A stretch of DNA of 64,000 nucleotides from assembly GCA_963966185.1 (NCBI GenBank), contig CAWZYM010000311.1, positions 1 to 64,000 on the forward strand, read 5' to 3'. The notes beneath the pieces were generated by a model. The model had not been told where the DNA came from. It ran no database searches and saw nothing but the letters and a program-made list of their open reading frames with translations. The translations under genes and the position numbers were made by a program. Below, piece by piece: positions 49,994 to 58,942 of the stretch (positions are counted from its first letter, which is position 1; each line of letters opens with the position of its first letter). The stretch is from Rhabditoides inermis (lineage: Eukaryota; Nematoda; Chromadorea; Rhabditida; Rhabditidae).

Positions 49994-50061
49994 TGGGAGA
50001 AGCGGGATTCGAACCCCGGTAACTCACTTGCCGAGCCCTTATCATAGCCACTACACTACCA
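49994..50061 (-). pseudogene. tRNA-like sequence (anticodon-like CAA)
   Basis: Sister of 49854-49921 with B-box GGTTCGAATCC. An anticodon arm can form (GGCTC with GAGTT, loop GGCAAGT) but base 33 is G instead of T, and the acceptor stem has two mismatches. Probably a pseudogene or repeat. Confidence 0.6.
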
Positions 50062-50133
50062 TGCAGACATTTCCATGTGTTAAAATCCATTCACTATCCT
50101 TCTGGCAGCGTGTCAGAGTGAACAAAAAGGTTT

Positions 50134-50205
50134 TGGCCGGGAGGGGATCCGAACCTGGGACCTCCCGCTTGACAGGCGAACGCTCTACCGCTGAGCCAGA
50201 ATGGC
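50134..50205 (-). pseudogene. tRNA-Asp(GTC)-like sequence
   Basis: D arm GCTC/GAGC and an anticodon arm with loop CTGTCAA (anticodon GTC) form on the minus strand, and B-box GGTTCGGATCC is present. Only about three acceptor pairs form and the T stem is weak, so function is doubtful. Confidence 0.6.
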
Positions 50206-50492
50206 TACACGCTGGCTCTCTTACAGCGCGAACCAGTCTCCGCCGGCTCGGTCGCATGCAGTAAGGGAGTGTCGACATGCGCAATATTACGTTTCACTTT
50301 CAATCAATCGATATCAATCAATATCGTATTCCCCTAACATGTTTGAACAATATCCCATATGTTTCATTCATCAGACCATCCGTTCCGTAAGCGCACACTC
50401 TATTCTCCCCTATCGACACTCTATTCTCTCCTATTCACACGCTATCGCCGGGCCGCCGCCTCCTCATCGCTCTCTCACCCACCCCAACACAT

Positions 50493-50735
50493 GGCCGCTT
50501 AGTGTAGTGGTCTAAGGCGCGGTCGCGTCGATCCGATGCTCGCAGGTTCGGATCCCGGTACGGGCAGAGGGTTTTGCTTACATCTTGGCATTGTCCTCTG
50601 CCCCCCAGAGTACCAACACATTGCCAAACTCGGCAAATTATGCAAATGAAGCTTAAGTGGCGTGACGGAGAAAATTCCCTTGCTACACACTCTAGGATGG
50701 GAGACTAGCCTGGGAGTGGCCATGTTTTTATGCAA
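50493..50735 (+). ncRNA. tRNA-headed Pol III-like element, copy 1
   Basis: Head: A-box-like TAGTGTAGTGGTCTAAGG and B-box GGTTCGGATCC (50545-50555). Middle: a hairpin with stems GGGCAGAGG and TCCTCTGCCC. Tail: CTAGGATGGGAGACTAGCC then TGGGA, which resembles 5S box C (general form GGATGGGAGAC..GCCTGGGA). The two ends are complementary (ACATGGCCGC, with GTGGCCATGT), and T5 follows at once as a possible Pol III terminator. It could be a SINE or a structured small RNA gene of about 240 nt. I do not recognise the family. Confidence 0.55.
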
Positions 50736-50810
50736 AGGGGAATGGAAATATATAAATTTTATTTGGTTGTGAAAAAGTTTTGAAAATTTTCTAAAAACTT
50801 TTTTTCACCT

Positions 50811-50937
50811 CAAGGGGGGGCTGCCGCCCCCCCTTGGACCCCCCCGCCGAGGGGGGCTCCGCCCCCCCTCGACCCCCCCTTTCTTCTTTCTTTTTATTGC
50901 ATCGGGGGGCTGCCGCCCCCCGCACCCCCCGCTTTTG
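50811..50937. repeat. GC-rich palindrome cluster 1
   Basis: Three back-to-back hairpins: AAGGGGGGGC/GCCCCCCCTT, CGAGGGGGGC/GCCCCCCCTCG, and CGGGGGGC/GCCCCCCG. All sit in T-rich DNA between tRNA-headed elements. Confidence 0.9.
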
Positions 50938-51013
50938 GGTTGAGGGAGTGGAAAAAGGAGAGGAGAGGCTTTAAAACTTGTGCAAACTTCATAAAAGGCA
51001 TGGGCAAAACATT

Positions 51014-51081
51014 TGGGAGCAGCGGGATTCGAAACCCGGACACTCACTTACGGCGCCCGCATCATAGCCACTACACTACCC
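51014..51081 (-). pseudogene. tRNA-like sequence
   Basis: Counterpart of 49994-50061 in the next tandem unit: A-box TAGTGTAGTGGC, B-box-like GGTTTCGAATCC with one extra T, and poor acceptor pairing. Probably not functional. Confidence 0.6.
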
Positions 51082-51153
51082 GGGACACGTATTCATGTGC
51101 TCAAAACCCATTCACTATCCTTCTGACACTTGTCGAAAGAAAGCAAATTATTC

Positions 51154-51226
51154 TGAGCCAGACGGGATTCGAACCCGGCACCGTCTGCTTGAAATGCGGA
51201 CGCTCTACCGCCTGAGCAATAGTGGC
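51154..51226 (-). pseudogene. tRNA-Glu(TTC)-like sequence
   Basis: The best-formed tRNA-like sequence here: D arm GCTC/GAGC with GGCGGTA loop, anticodon loop ATTTCAA (anticodon TTC) with four of five stem pairs, T arm CCGGG/CCCGT with GGTTCGAATCC. The acceptor stem still pairs at only about four of seven positions. It could be weakly functional; a repeat-derived pseudogene is more likely. Confidence 0.55.
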
Positions 51227-51301
51227 TACGCGCAGCCTCCCGCAAAGCCCGCACTCGTCTCGGCCCGCTCGTTCACATACACAATACACAGAAATCAGTT
51301 G

Positions 51302-51341
51302 CAATCAATCGATATCAATCGATATCTAATCGATATCAAGC
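51302..51341. repeat. ATCGATAT short tandem repeats
   Basis: CAATCGATAT words repeat imperfectly three to four times. Similar words occur at 50303-50325, 52202-52236 and, with another spacing, 56809-56850. Confidence 0.8.
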
Positions 51342-51506
51342 AGTGACGTATTGCAATCACGTGTCTAAATAGTTTACCACATGTTCCATCCATTATAGCA
51401 TCGATTGTACCAGCACACAGCCTATTCAACGTCTATTCACACTCATTCACACGCTATCGCCCGACGCGCGCTGTCCTCATCGCTCTCTCGCGCTCTGCTC
51501 ACACAA

Positions 51507-51747
51507 GCCCAAGTGGTGTAGTGGTCTAAGGCGCACGGGCGCGCCTCGATCTGCCGCACCCACGGGTTCGATCCCGGTACGGGCAGAGGATTTTGCTGAC
51601 ATCTTGGCATCGTCCTCTGCCCCCTTGTACCATTACATGATCGAGAAATTTGCATATATGCAAATTGCGCTTAAGTGGCGTTCCGGAGAAATTCCGACTT
51701 TCATATACTGTAGGTAGAGACTAGCCTGGGAGTGGCCATGTTTTTGC
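51507..51747 (+). ncRNA. tRNA-headed Pol III-like element, copy 2
   Basis: Same architecture as copy 1, 1014 bp away: A-box GGTGTAGTGGTCTAAGG, B-box GGTTCGATCCC, hairpin GGGCAGAGGA/TCCTCTGCCC (10 perfect pairs), tail GACTAGCCTGGGAGTGGCC and T5. Its 5S-like part is more diverged than in copy 1, and the start lacks the ACATGGCC complement. Confidence 0.55.
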
Positions 51748-51818
51748 TTTAGAGGGAGTGGAAGTATATAAATTTTATTCAGTTTTTGAAAAAAAGGCTT
51801 TGCTTTTTTTTACCTCAA

Positions 51819-51997
51819 GGGGGGGGCTGCCGCCCCCCCTTGGACCCCCCCGCCGAGGGGGCTCCGCCCCCCTCGACCCCCCGCTTCTTCTCTCTTTTTT
51901 TGGTTGCATCGGGGGGCTGCCGCCCCCCGCACCCCCCGCTTTTTTCTCTCTTTTTTGGTTGCATCGGGGGGCTGCCGCCCCCCGCACCCCCCGCTTT
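51819..51997. repeat. GC-rich palindrome cluster 2
   Basis: Same hairpins as cluster 1, with the CGGGGGGC/GCCCCCCG unit and its CTTTTTTC spacer repeated twice in tandem (about 51900 and 51960). Confidence 0.9.
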
Positions 51998-52068
51998 CTC
52001 GTAGAGAAAAGGAAGTGAAAACGCTCTTAAACTTGTGCAAAAATCATAAAGACATGGGCAAAAACATT

Positions 52069-52123
52069 TGGGAGCAGCGGGATTCTTGAAAGGCGGACGC
52101 TCTACCGCCTGAGCAATAGTGGC
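52069..52123 (-). pseudogene. Fused tRNA-like remnant
   Basis: The start of the 51014-type sequence (TGGGAGCAGCGGGATTC) is joined directly to the second half of the 51154-type sequence (TTGAAAGGCGGACGC). The break follows GGGATTC, which both parents share, so homology-driven deletion between the two tRNA-like copies is likely. Confidence 0.8.
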
Positions 52124-52402
52124 TACGCGCTGCATCCCGCAAAGCCCGCACTCGTCTCGGCCCGCTCGGTCGCATACACAATACACAGAAATCACTTGCA
52201 ATCAATCGATATCAATCGATATCTGATCGATATCAAGCAGTGACGTATTGCAATCACGTGTCCAATCATTTTACCACATGTTCCATCCATCGTAGCATCG
52301 ATTCCGAAAGCGCACAGCCTATTCAACGCCTATTCACACTCATTCACACGCTATCGCCCGACGCGCGCTGTCCTCATCGCTCTCTCGCCCGCTGCGCACA
52401 CA

Positions 52403-52619
52403 ACCCAAGTGGTGTAGTGGTCTAAGGCGCACGGGCGCGCCTCAATCTGCCGCACCCACGGGTTCGATCCCGGTACGGGCAGAGGATTTTGCTGACATCT
52501 CGGCATCGTCCTCGGTCCCCTTGTACCATTACATGATCGAGAAATTTGCATATATGCAAATTGCGCTTATGGTCGCGTCACAGAGAAATTCCGACTTTCA
52601 TATACTGTAGGTAGAGACT
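52403..52619 (+). ncRNA. tRNA-headed Pol III-like element, copy 3, truncated
   Basis: Same head and middle as copy 2, but it stops at GTAGAGACT where the 5S array resumes. It therefore lacks the 5S-like tail, the closing GGCCATG and the T-run. Confidence 0.5.
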
Positions 52620-52882
52620 TGATTCGAGATAAATATTCTGATTCTGATTCTGTGTCGACCTATGAATAGGTTAGTGTTTCCGTAAGTATTGCCCCCCCCC
52701 CGTATGCCAGCTGACCCGTGAGAACGAATAGCAGGTTGACAAATAAACAATTGAACAATTGGACAATTGGACATTTGGAAAATTGGACATTTGGAGAATC
52801 GGACAATTGGCAAACTCGAACTGCGAAGACAAACTCACTGCGAAGAGCTGAGGAGAATTCCCACCTCCCTTTCTTCCTCCCC

Positions 52883-52917
<35 letters not shown>

Positions 52918-53136
52918 ATCTTCGAATTACTTTCCATCTCCCTATTTCACTTAAATTGGCAAACTCGAACTGCGAAGACAAACTCACTGCGAAGAGCTGA
53001 GGAGAATTCCCACCTCCCTTTCTTCCTCCCCCTCCTCTCTCTCTCTCTATCTCTCTCTCTCTCTCTCTCTCCCTATCTTCGAATTACTTTCCATCTCCCT
53101 ATTCCACTTAAAGTCGTTTCTGCCAAAAAAAGGAAA

Positions 53137-53251
53137 GCTTTTACCCGGGATTCCCAAGCCGTCTCCGATCCAAGTACTAACCGGGCGCATCGTTGCTTGA
53201 CTTGCCAGATCGGACGGGATGGCGTATATTCAACGAGCTATGAACGTAAGC
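53137..53251 (-). pseudogene. 5S rRNA pseudogene, 3-nt deletion in helix I
   Basis: Same 115-nt form as 32414, here next to the complete gene island. It may be the source arrangement of the type-C units. Confidence 0.88.
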
Positions 53252-53300
53252 GGGAGAGTGAATACTTTCTTAGGTGATCTGTGGAGTACCCACGAAACCA

Positions 53301-53360
53301 GCTTGACTTGTTAGATCGGACGGAATGGCGTATATTCAAGCTATGACCTATGATTGTAAG
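53301..53360 (-). pseudogene. Half 5S rRNA fragment (60 nt)
   Basis: Same diverged half-copy as at 32578, directly against the gene island. Confidence 0.85.
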
Positions 53361-53615
53361 TTGTTGAGTCTGACCTCTACTTAAGTCATCTCGATTCTCT
53401 CTTTCATACTTTTTTGCCTTCATCTCTTTTAACAGCATTCTCGATTGTTTTTAATAACTTTATCACACAAAAGCAACATACAATACATTGCTACATCAAT
53501 AATTGGTACCCGCTCATCCCCTCTCTCTCCCTCCCTCTCTTCTTCCCACTCTCTCTCCCCCCCCTCTCTTCTTCCCTCTCTCCCATTCTCCTTCTTTCTC
53601 TCCACGGTCCTTCTC

Positions 53616-55684
53616 TTACAGTCCGACGTTTGCGAGTGCCCACTCCTCGCGTCCGGCAGCGGTGGGTGTTGAAAAGACAGGATGGTGCAACTAAAATATC
53701 GCATGACTACACTCAAGACAGACACTCGCACACCTCTGGGAACGACGTGGTGTACACCTCGACCACCTCATTCCGGAAGTCGTCGTCCGAGAGAAGCACG
53801 CCATTTATGTCGTAGTGCGGGTGCTCCTTTCGAATGTGCCACACAAGGCCGCTTTTTTCTGAACGAGAGAAGTGCTTCTGATTAGTTCATCGCCCACGCG
53901 CACTTACTGTAGCTCTTGGTGGCAGGGCAGATGCAGCGCAGAGCGGGCTTCTCGTCAATGACGTGGTTGACAGCGTGGCTGAGCTGACCCTTGCGCACCT
54001 GTAATCACGTCACCACACTGTAGAAAAGTATACTCGACGTACCGTCATGCCGCACTTTTTCCCGTCAACATTCAGCTGGCAGACGTACACGCTTGTTGAC
54101 GGCTTTTTCTTCTAAAATCGACCTGACTTGAAACGGTAAACCACCGTATTCGTAGTTATTGCAGTTAACGGATGCAGTTTTCGAAATTCATACGTTACTG
54201 TATACGTAGATACAGAGATACGTTCTCTATCAGTTATTTTTATTTCTATCAGTTATTTCAGCTACCTGATGCAGTATCTAAAAAAAACCCATCTCACTGT
54301 ACTCAAGATCGACGTAATCTGAGCACGGCAAACTACCGTATACGTAGTTACAATAACCAGTAGTTTCAGCTATCGGTTGCAGCATTTGAAATGCATATGT
54401 TACCGTATGCGTATGTTACCGTATGCGTAGCCACACTAACGAGTTATTTCAGCTACCTGATGCAGTATCCGAAATGCCCATCTCAATGTACTAAATATAG
54501 ACGCACGGTAAGCTACACGGTAAGCTGCCGTTAAAGAAAATACAGTAACCAGTTATTTCAGCTACCGTATGCAACTTTCGAAATGCAAACGTTACGGTAC
54601 TCAAAGAAATCCGCGACTCAGTACGGTAAGCAGTTATTTTAGCTACTGTATGCAACTTTCGACATGCATACGTTACCGTACTCAAGACCTCTGCGACTAT
54701 AGTACGGTAAGCTATCGTATACCTAGATACAGTAACCCGTTATTATAGCTACCGTATGCAACTTTCGAAATTCATACGTTACCGGTAACGTACTCAAGAC
54801 CTCCGCGACTATAATACAGTGAACTACCGTATACCTAGATACAGAAACCCGTTATTATAGCTACCGTATGCAACTTTCGAAATGCATACGTTACCGTACT
54901 TAATACCTCCGCGACTATAGTACGGTAAGCTACCGTATACGTAGATACATTAACCAGTTATTTTAGCTACCGTATGCAGTATTGGAAATGCCCACCTGGA
55001 TGATCGCCAACTGCTCTCTTGCGGCGTCTGCTTCCGATGTCTTCCTCTCCAGCTCCTCCTTCAGTTTCTGCAAACACATAGCGACATGGAGTTGACCGTT
55101 CATTTACACACCTCGATATCCTCTTCGAGGTCGTCGATCAGGTCCTTCAACCGTTCTTCTTCCATCCTCCCTTTTCCCTTGTCCTTCTCAAAAAGCTCCA
55201 CTAGCACCTCCTTGGCCTTCTTCTGTCTCTCCAGCTTCTCATCCAACTGCAATCGCACGTCTCACCTGCCAGTGTCAGTGGCACTCACCTCCTCCTTTTC
55301 CTTCCGCTGTCGCGCCGCCTCCGCCTCCGCCGCCCTCGCATCCGCCTTCGCACTCGCCAACTATTCACAAAGTTATAGGAATGCTACAGGGAGGTAGATA
55401 CGGTATAACGATGAGCACTAGAGCGGAGAAGGAAACGGGGAAACAGCATGAATGAGAGAGAGAATCATACCTCCATCTCCAACACCTCGGCCTTCCTCTC
55501 CGCACGCAGCGCGCGCTCCTTCCACGCCTCGATCTCGACAGCCATCTGGAATAGACAAGTCGAGTCGTCGATCGTAGCCAGGGAGGAAGGAGAAGAGGGG
55601 GAGACCATGTATGTTATAACGTAGTGGGGACAGGGAGAGGAGAAGAAAGAAGGAACATGCACGCACCTGAGACTCGGTGGACAT
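53616..55684 (-). CDS. Coiled-coil plus C2H2 zinc-finger protein, copy 1
   Basis: A nine-exon gene that I read by eye; all introns are GT-AG and in phase. Exons: 55667-55684, 55471-55545, 55289-55360, 55112-55246, 54996-55067, 54043-54111, 53908-53998, 53734-53858, 53616-53690; together 732 nt, 243 aa plus stop. Residues about 7-124 are charged with Glu/Lys/Leu heptads and should form a long coiled coil. Residues 133-160 hold C135, C144, H155, H159, and 169-190 hold C169, C171, H185, H190: two atypical C2H2-like fingers. No family is recognised; nucleic-acid or protein binding is an inference. Most introns are 42-60 nt, but intron 5 is about 880 nt and full of minisatellite. The gene is divergent from the membrane-protein gene at 56265. 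The acceptor of exon 8 was chosen at TTCTCTCGTTCAG because the nearer AG breaks the frame. Confidence 0.8.
54130..54990. repeat. Degenerate minisatellite in intron 5 of the coiled-coil gene
   Basis: Words such as TACCGTATGCAACTTTCGAA, ATGCATACGTTACCGTAC and TACGGTAAGCTACCGTATAC repeat at about 80-110 bp intervals (clear copies near 54562, 54643, 54751, 54862, 54969). TACGGTA/TACCGTA are mutual reverse complements, so the array is also rich in short hairpins. I see no exon in it. Confidence 0.85.
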
Positions 55685-56264
55685 GGTGGTGGTCGGCGAG
55701 ACGAGGGAAAGAGTGACGGGGCACTGCTGCGACAGCTATTCATATCCCCTTCCAGACACCTACTCATTGGCATGCCGGCACACAATATTCCGATTCGCCA
55801 CCATACAAATGCCCACGGTGGTCGACGAATGTGTGCGGGTAAAGAACTCGTCAAACCGGCTCTATTCGGAAACACTAAATCTTGCTCATGATCAAGCCGA
55901 TAGTATGTTGAACACTATTGCTGTGATTTCATTGAACCTCTCACGCAGATTATGTGAATTGTAGCCAGTACATATAAGTCATTTCCTTGGCTTTTGGGAC
56001 TGTTGTAATCTGTTTTGTTTAGATGTGTTTAGAAGAAGAGAAATGTATGATATGATGTTGCTAAATTTATGTCGTAAGAGTTTGCTGTTCATTTTATTGT
56101 TGAATAATTAGCGGTGCGGTAAGTTTGATATTGGGAATGTTTGTGGTCATTTTGCATGGAAGAAATGGCCGATGCGAGGAGTAAGAGACGGAGTGGAGGG
56201 TCATTGTCGTTCCCGCAGCGACCCCACTCACCCCTCCCTCCCTCGCTCTCTCCACCCGACCACC
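55685..56264. promoter_or_regulatory. Divergent intergenic region
   Basis: 580 bp between the starts of the two divergent genes, so it should contain both promoters. I see no clear TATA box or named site. The left 256 bp are also present upstream of the second coiled-coil gene copy; the rest is not. Confidence 0.5.
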
Positions 56265-57706
56265 ATGGGTTCCGTGGCGACCGCGTGCGGCGTCGTCTCG
56301 TTCCTGCTACTCCGTGGGTGGTCGGCCGCGTATCGATCGGTTATCGATTGCTTGCAGTGGTGTCTATCTCGGTGATTGTTCTGGCGCGCGGAGGCGTGTT
56401 CAACTCAGCTGTGGCGAAGTGTGAGTGGGGGTTGGCCTGGTTGGACGACTGGCTTGCAGGGAAGAACCCGGACCGAGTGGCGCACGCGTACGCTCGTCGT
56501 GGCTTCGTGCAGGAGCTGATCCGGCCGCGGGAGCCGCTCAAGCTGATCGCAGAGCCGGCAGTGGACAGGGAGGCGGCTCTCCTGGTCACACCACCCACCC
56601 TCGGCAGGCACACGCGACTCAGTGTGTTCAGGCCGTCACCTACATGATGCACTTCGGTCGTCCGGTGGCGGTGACGAGTGTGGGTGAGAAGGTCGGCGAG
56701 GGGCCCACCGGCTGCCAGCTCGCCTCCAACGCCCTCCGCAAGCTCGCCAGCAACGAGGTCGTCGTGCTACTCGCCGCTGACGGATGCGATGTGGGTCGAG
56801 ATCGACGATCGATCGAGTATCGATCGAGTATCGATCGCATATCGATTTCTCTCAGCTCGACGTGGCCGTGCGCGAAATTGGCGATTCTCATCCGCTGATT
56901 GGCGTGTTGTACGCACGCGAGATGCCGAATGAGAACGGCGTGGAGCGGGTCATGTGCGCGGTACGGGTTACTGTACTTTGAATTGCAGAGTACTGTGGTT
57001 CAGAGTACGGTTACTGTATATTCAGGGTGTGTTGTACCATGACGGGAAGCCTGTTCATCTCGAGCAGAGTAAGGAGGGAATCACATGCTCACAAGTGAGT
57101 TCTCTCTGTCTCCTTTCTTTATTCCTTTTTCTTTCATCGTTTTATATTCAGGTGATCTACAACTTTGGCAAGGCGGTGCAGCGTTACGATGACCTGTACG
57201 ACAGCATAGGCCTAAACGTACTGTAGACTTACAGTGTCCAGTGCTGATTACTGTATTTAGAATATGACGACGTACGACTGGCTCATCATCATTCTCTTCG
57301 TCACTTCGGCCATCACTCTGCTGCTGCTCTTCGGATGCATCATGTACGACAACCACGCCACCAAGTGAGTACGGTAGTGGGTTACGGTATCTACCGTATC
57401 CTTGCAGTGAGCTGGTGAAGCAGCGTCAGATGAATGCGTCTGCATACCTGAAGGAGACCAAGCAGAAGATGCGCGCCACGCGCAGGCTTCGCAAGCACGT
57501 CGAGAAGAAGAACCAGAAGCTGAGGTGACGGATCTCTCTCGCTCGCTCTCTCCCATTATGGAATCCGTTTCAGCAGGGTTATCGGCATCGACAATGTGCA
57601 CGGCTCGTCGGTCTCCCGCCGCAGTCGTCGTTCCCGTGGCTCGGGTCGCTCCTCCCGCTCTCACTCGCAGACCCGCTCCCACGCATCCACCACCTACGAG
57701 GAGTAG
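56265..57706 (+). CDS. Unrecognised protein with N-terminal and internal membrane segments
   Basis: Nine exons read by eye: 56265-56313, 56358-56584, 56632-56790, 56856-56960, 57026-57094, 57152-57217, 57261-57364, 57408-57524, 57574-57706; 1029 nt, about 342 aa. The start CACCATGG is followed at residues 4-26 by a hydrophobic stretch (signal peptide or anchor). Residues about 30-225 would be one soluble domain with several Cys. Residues about 233-254 (WLIIILFVTSAITLLLLF...) form a strong membrane segment, followed by a basic helix and an Arg/Ser-rich tail ending TYEE. The 43-nt intron 57218-57260 keeps the frame and fuses what could look like two genes. Exon 2/3 borders are the least certain: the donor GTCACA is poor, and 56538/56570-type donors or an acceptor at 56622 also keep the frame. 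I do not recognise the family; a type II or two-pass membrane protein is an inference. Confidence 0.7.
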
Positions 57707-58023
57707 ATATACCCCTCCCCTCCCATTTGAACCCCTTTCTACCTAACCATTCCTAAACGCCAATAGTTGTATTAGATGTTCGATGTACAAGCCATTTTCC
57801 GTGTCTCGATTTGCGAGTGTTTGGTTCTCGTCTCGGATAAAGCGTAGTTATAAATGTTTATGTTTAAGGTAACGATAACAATAACGAACGATTCAACGTC
57901 AAACGGGCTACATGAGATGTAAATGAGAATGTTAGTGAAGTCGAGTAGGTACTGCGCCTGACGCACCAGCTCCAGACCAGGGAAACACTGCGCCATCCAG
58001 TTGTATTAGACTGGCGCACACAC
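57707..58023. other. 3' region of the membrane-protein gene
   Basis: About 317 bp with no supported gene. It probably includes the 3' UTR of the membrane-protein gene. A minus-strand open stretch at 57864-57996 could be a last exon of a cut gene, but it has no acceptor I trust. At 58024 the sequence switches to the 5S spacer at GAAAATTGGACATTTGG. Confidence 0.5.
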
Positions 58024-58221
58024 GAAAATTGGACATTTGGAGAATCGGACAATTGGCAAACTCGAACTGCGAAGACAAACTCACTGCGAAGAGCTGAGGA
58101 GAATTCCCACCTCCCTTTCTTCCTCCCCCTCCTCTCTCTCTCTCTCTCTCTCTCTCTCCCTATCTTCGAATTACTTTCCATCTCCCTATTTCACTTAAAG
58201 TCGTTTCTGCAAAAAAAGAAA

Positions 58222-58339
58222 GCTTACGTTACCCGGGATTCCCAAGCCGTCTCCGATCCAAGTACTAACCGGGCGCATCGTTGCTTGACTTGCCAGATCG
58301 GACGGGATGGCGTATATTCAACGAGCTATGAACGTAAGC
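58222..58339 (-). rRNA. 5S rRNA
   Basis: Consensus copy, the first after the gene island, with a short CT tract. Confidence 0.98.
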
Positions 58340-58841
58340 GGGAGAGTGAATACTTTCTTAGGTGATCGATCTGTGGAGTACCCACGAAACCACCTGGTAC
58401 CGCAATATAAAGCGATGTGTCGAGCCCGGATCTTCCGCCGCCGAGACAAGCATAACCAACAACACGTACGCATCCACGGGCTCACCGAAATCCGTGTTGT
58501 TGGAACTCGCATTAGACATTGATTACTGTGTTTTACTAATCTTACCGTAATTTACGTAATCGTTATTGTGTGCGACTTGATTCGAGATAAATATTCTGAT
58601 TCTGATTCTGTGTCGACCTATGAATAGGTTAGTGTTTCCGTAAGTATTGCCCCCCCCCCCGTATGCCAGCTGACCCGTGAGAACGAATAGCAGGTTGACA
58701 AATAAACAATTGAACAATTGGACAATTGGACATTTGGAAAATTGGACATTTGGAGAATCGGACAATTGGCAAACTCGAACTGCGAAGACAAACTCACTGC
58801 GAAGAGCTGAGGAGAATTCCCACCTCCCTTTCTTCCTCCCC

Positions 58842-58882
<41 letters not shown>

Positions 58883-58942
58883 ATCTTCGAATTACTTTCC
58901 ATCTCCCTATTTCACTTAAAGTCGTTTCTGCAAAAAAAGAAA

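Larger units (their letters stand above)
49174..52619. mobile_element. 3.45-kb interruption of a 5S unit
   Basis: The array unit GTGCGACTTGATTCG is split: GACT (49170-49173) is followed by foreign DNA and the unit resumes at GACTT (52616-52620). GACT at both edges could be a 4-bp target duplication or microhomology. The right edge ends inside a third copy of the tRNA-headed element, and the left edge starts GACTAGC, which resembles the next bases of that same element (GACTAGCC), so the segment may have been circular before joining. It contains about three 0.9-1.0-kb tandem units and no protein gene that I can support. Confidence 0.8.
52620..53360 (-). repeat. 5S array remnant, type-C arrangement
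   Basis: The array resumes at TTGATTCGAG and continues through the C-run, minisatellite and CT tract to the CACTTAAA/TTGGCAAAC junction at 52956. Then come a second CT tract (with CTATCTCT), a pseudogene 5S and a half 5S, as in the type-C units at 32-41 kb. Confidence 0.92.
53301..55940. repeat. Segmental duplication with the coiled-coil gene, copy 1
   Basis: These 2640 bp recur at 60727-63366 with a constant offset of 7426 bp and only a handful of substitutions. The left limit lies in the array flank and could extend somewhat further. The right limit is exact: after GAACCTC the copies differ. Confidence 0.95.

Noticed and set aside
51154..51226. Functional tRNA-Glu(TTC) gene
   Set aside because: D, anticodon and T arms form but the acceptor stem has only about four pairs, and no T-run terminator follows closely.
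53875..53877. Frameshift between exons 7 and 8 of the coiled-coil gene
   Set aside because: It appeared only when the first AG was used as acceptor with a 30-nt intron. The acceptor TTCTCTCGTTCAG 19 nt further gives a 49-nt intron and an intact frame in both copies.
57864..57996. Last exon of a minus-strand gene convergent with the membrane-protein gene
   Set aside because: The frame MAQCFPGLELVRQAQYLLDF looks protein-like, but there is no convincing acceptor, and 5S repeat DNA begins at 58024 so nothing upstream can be checked.
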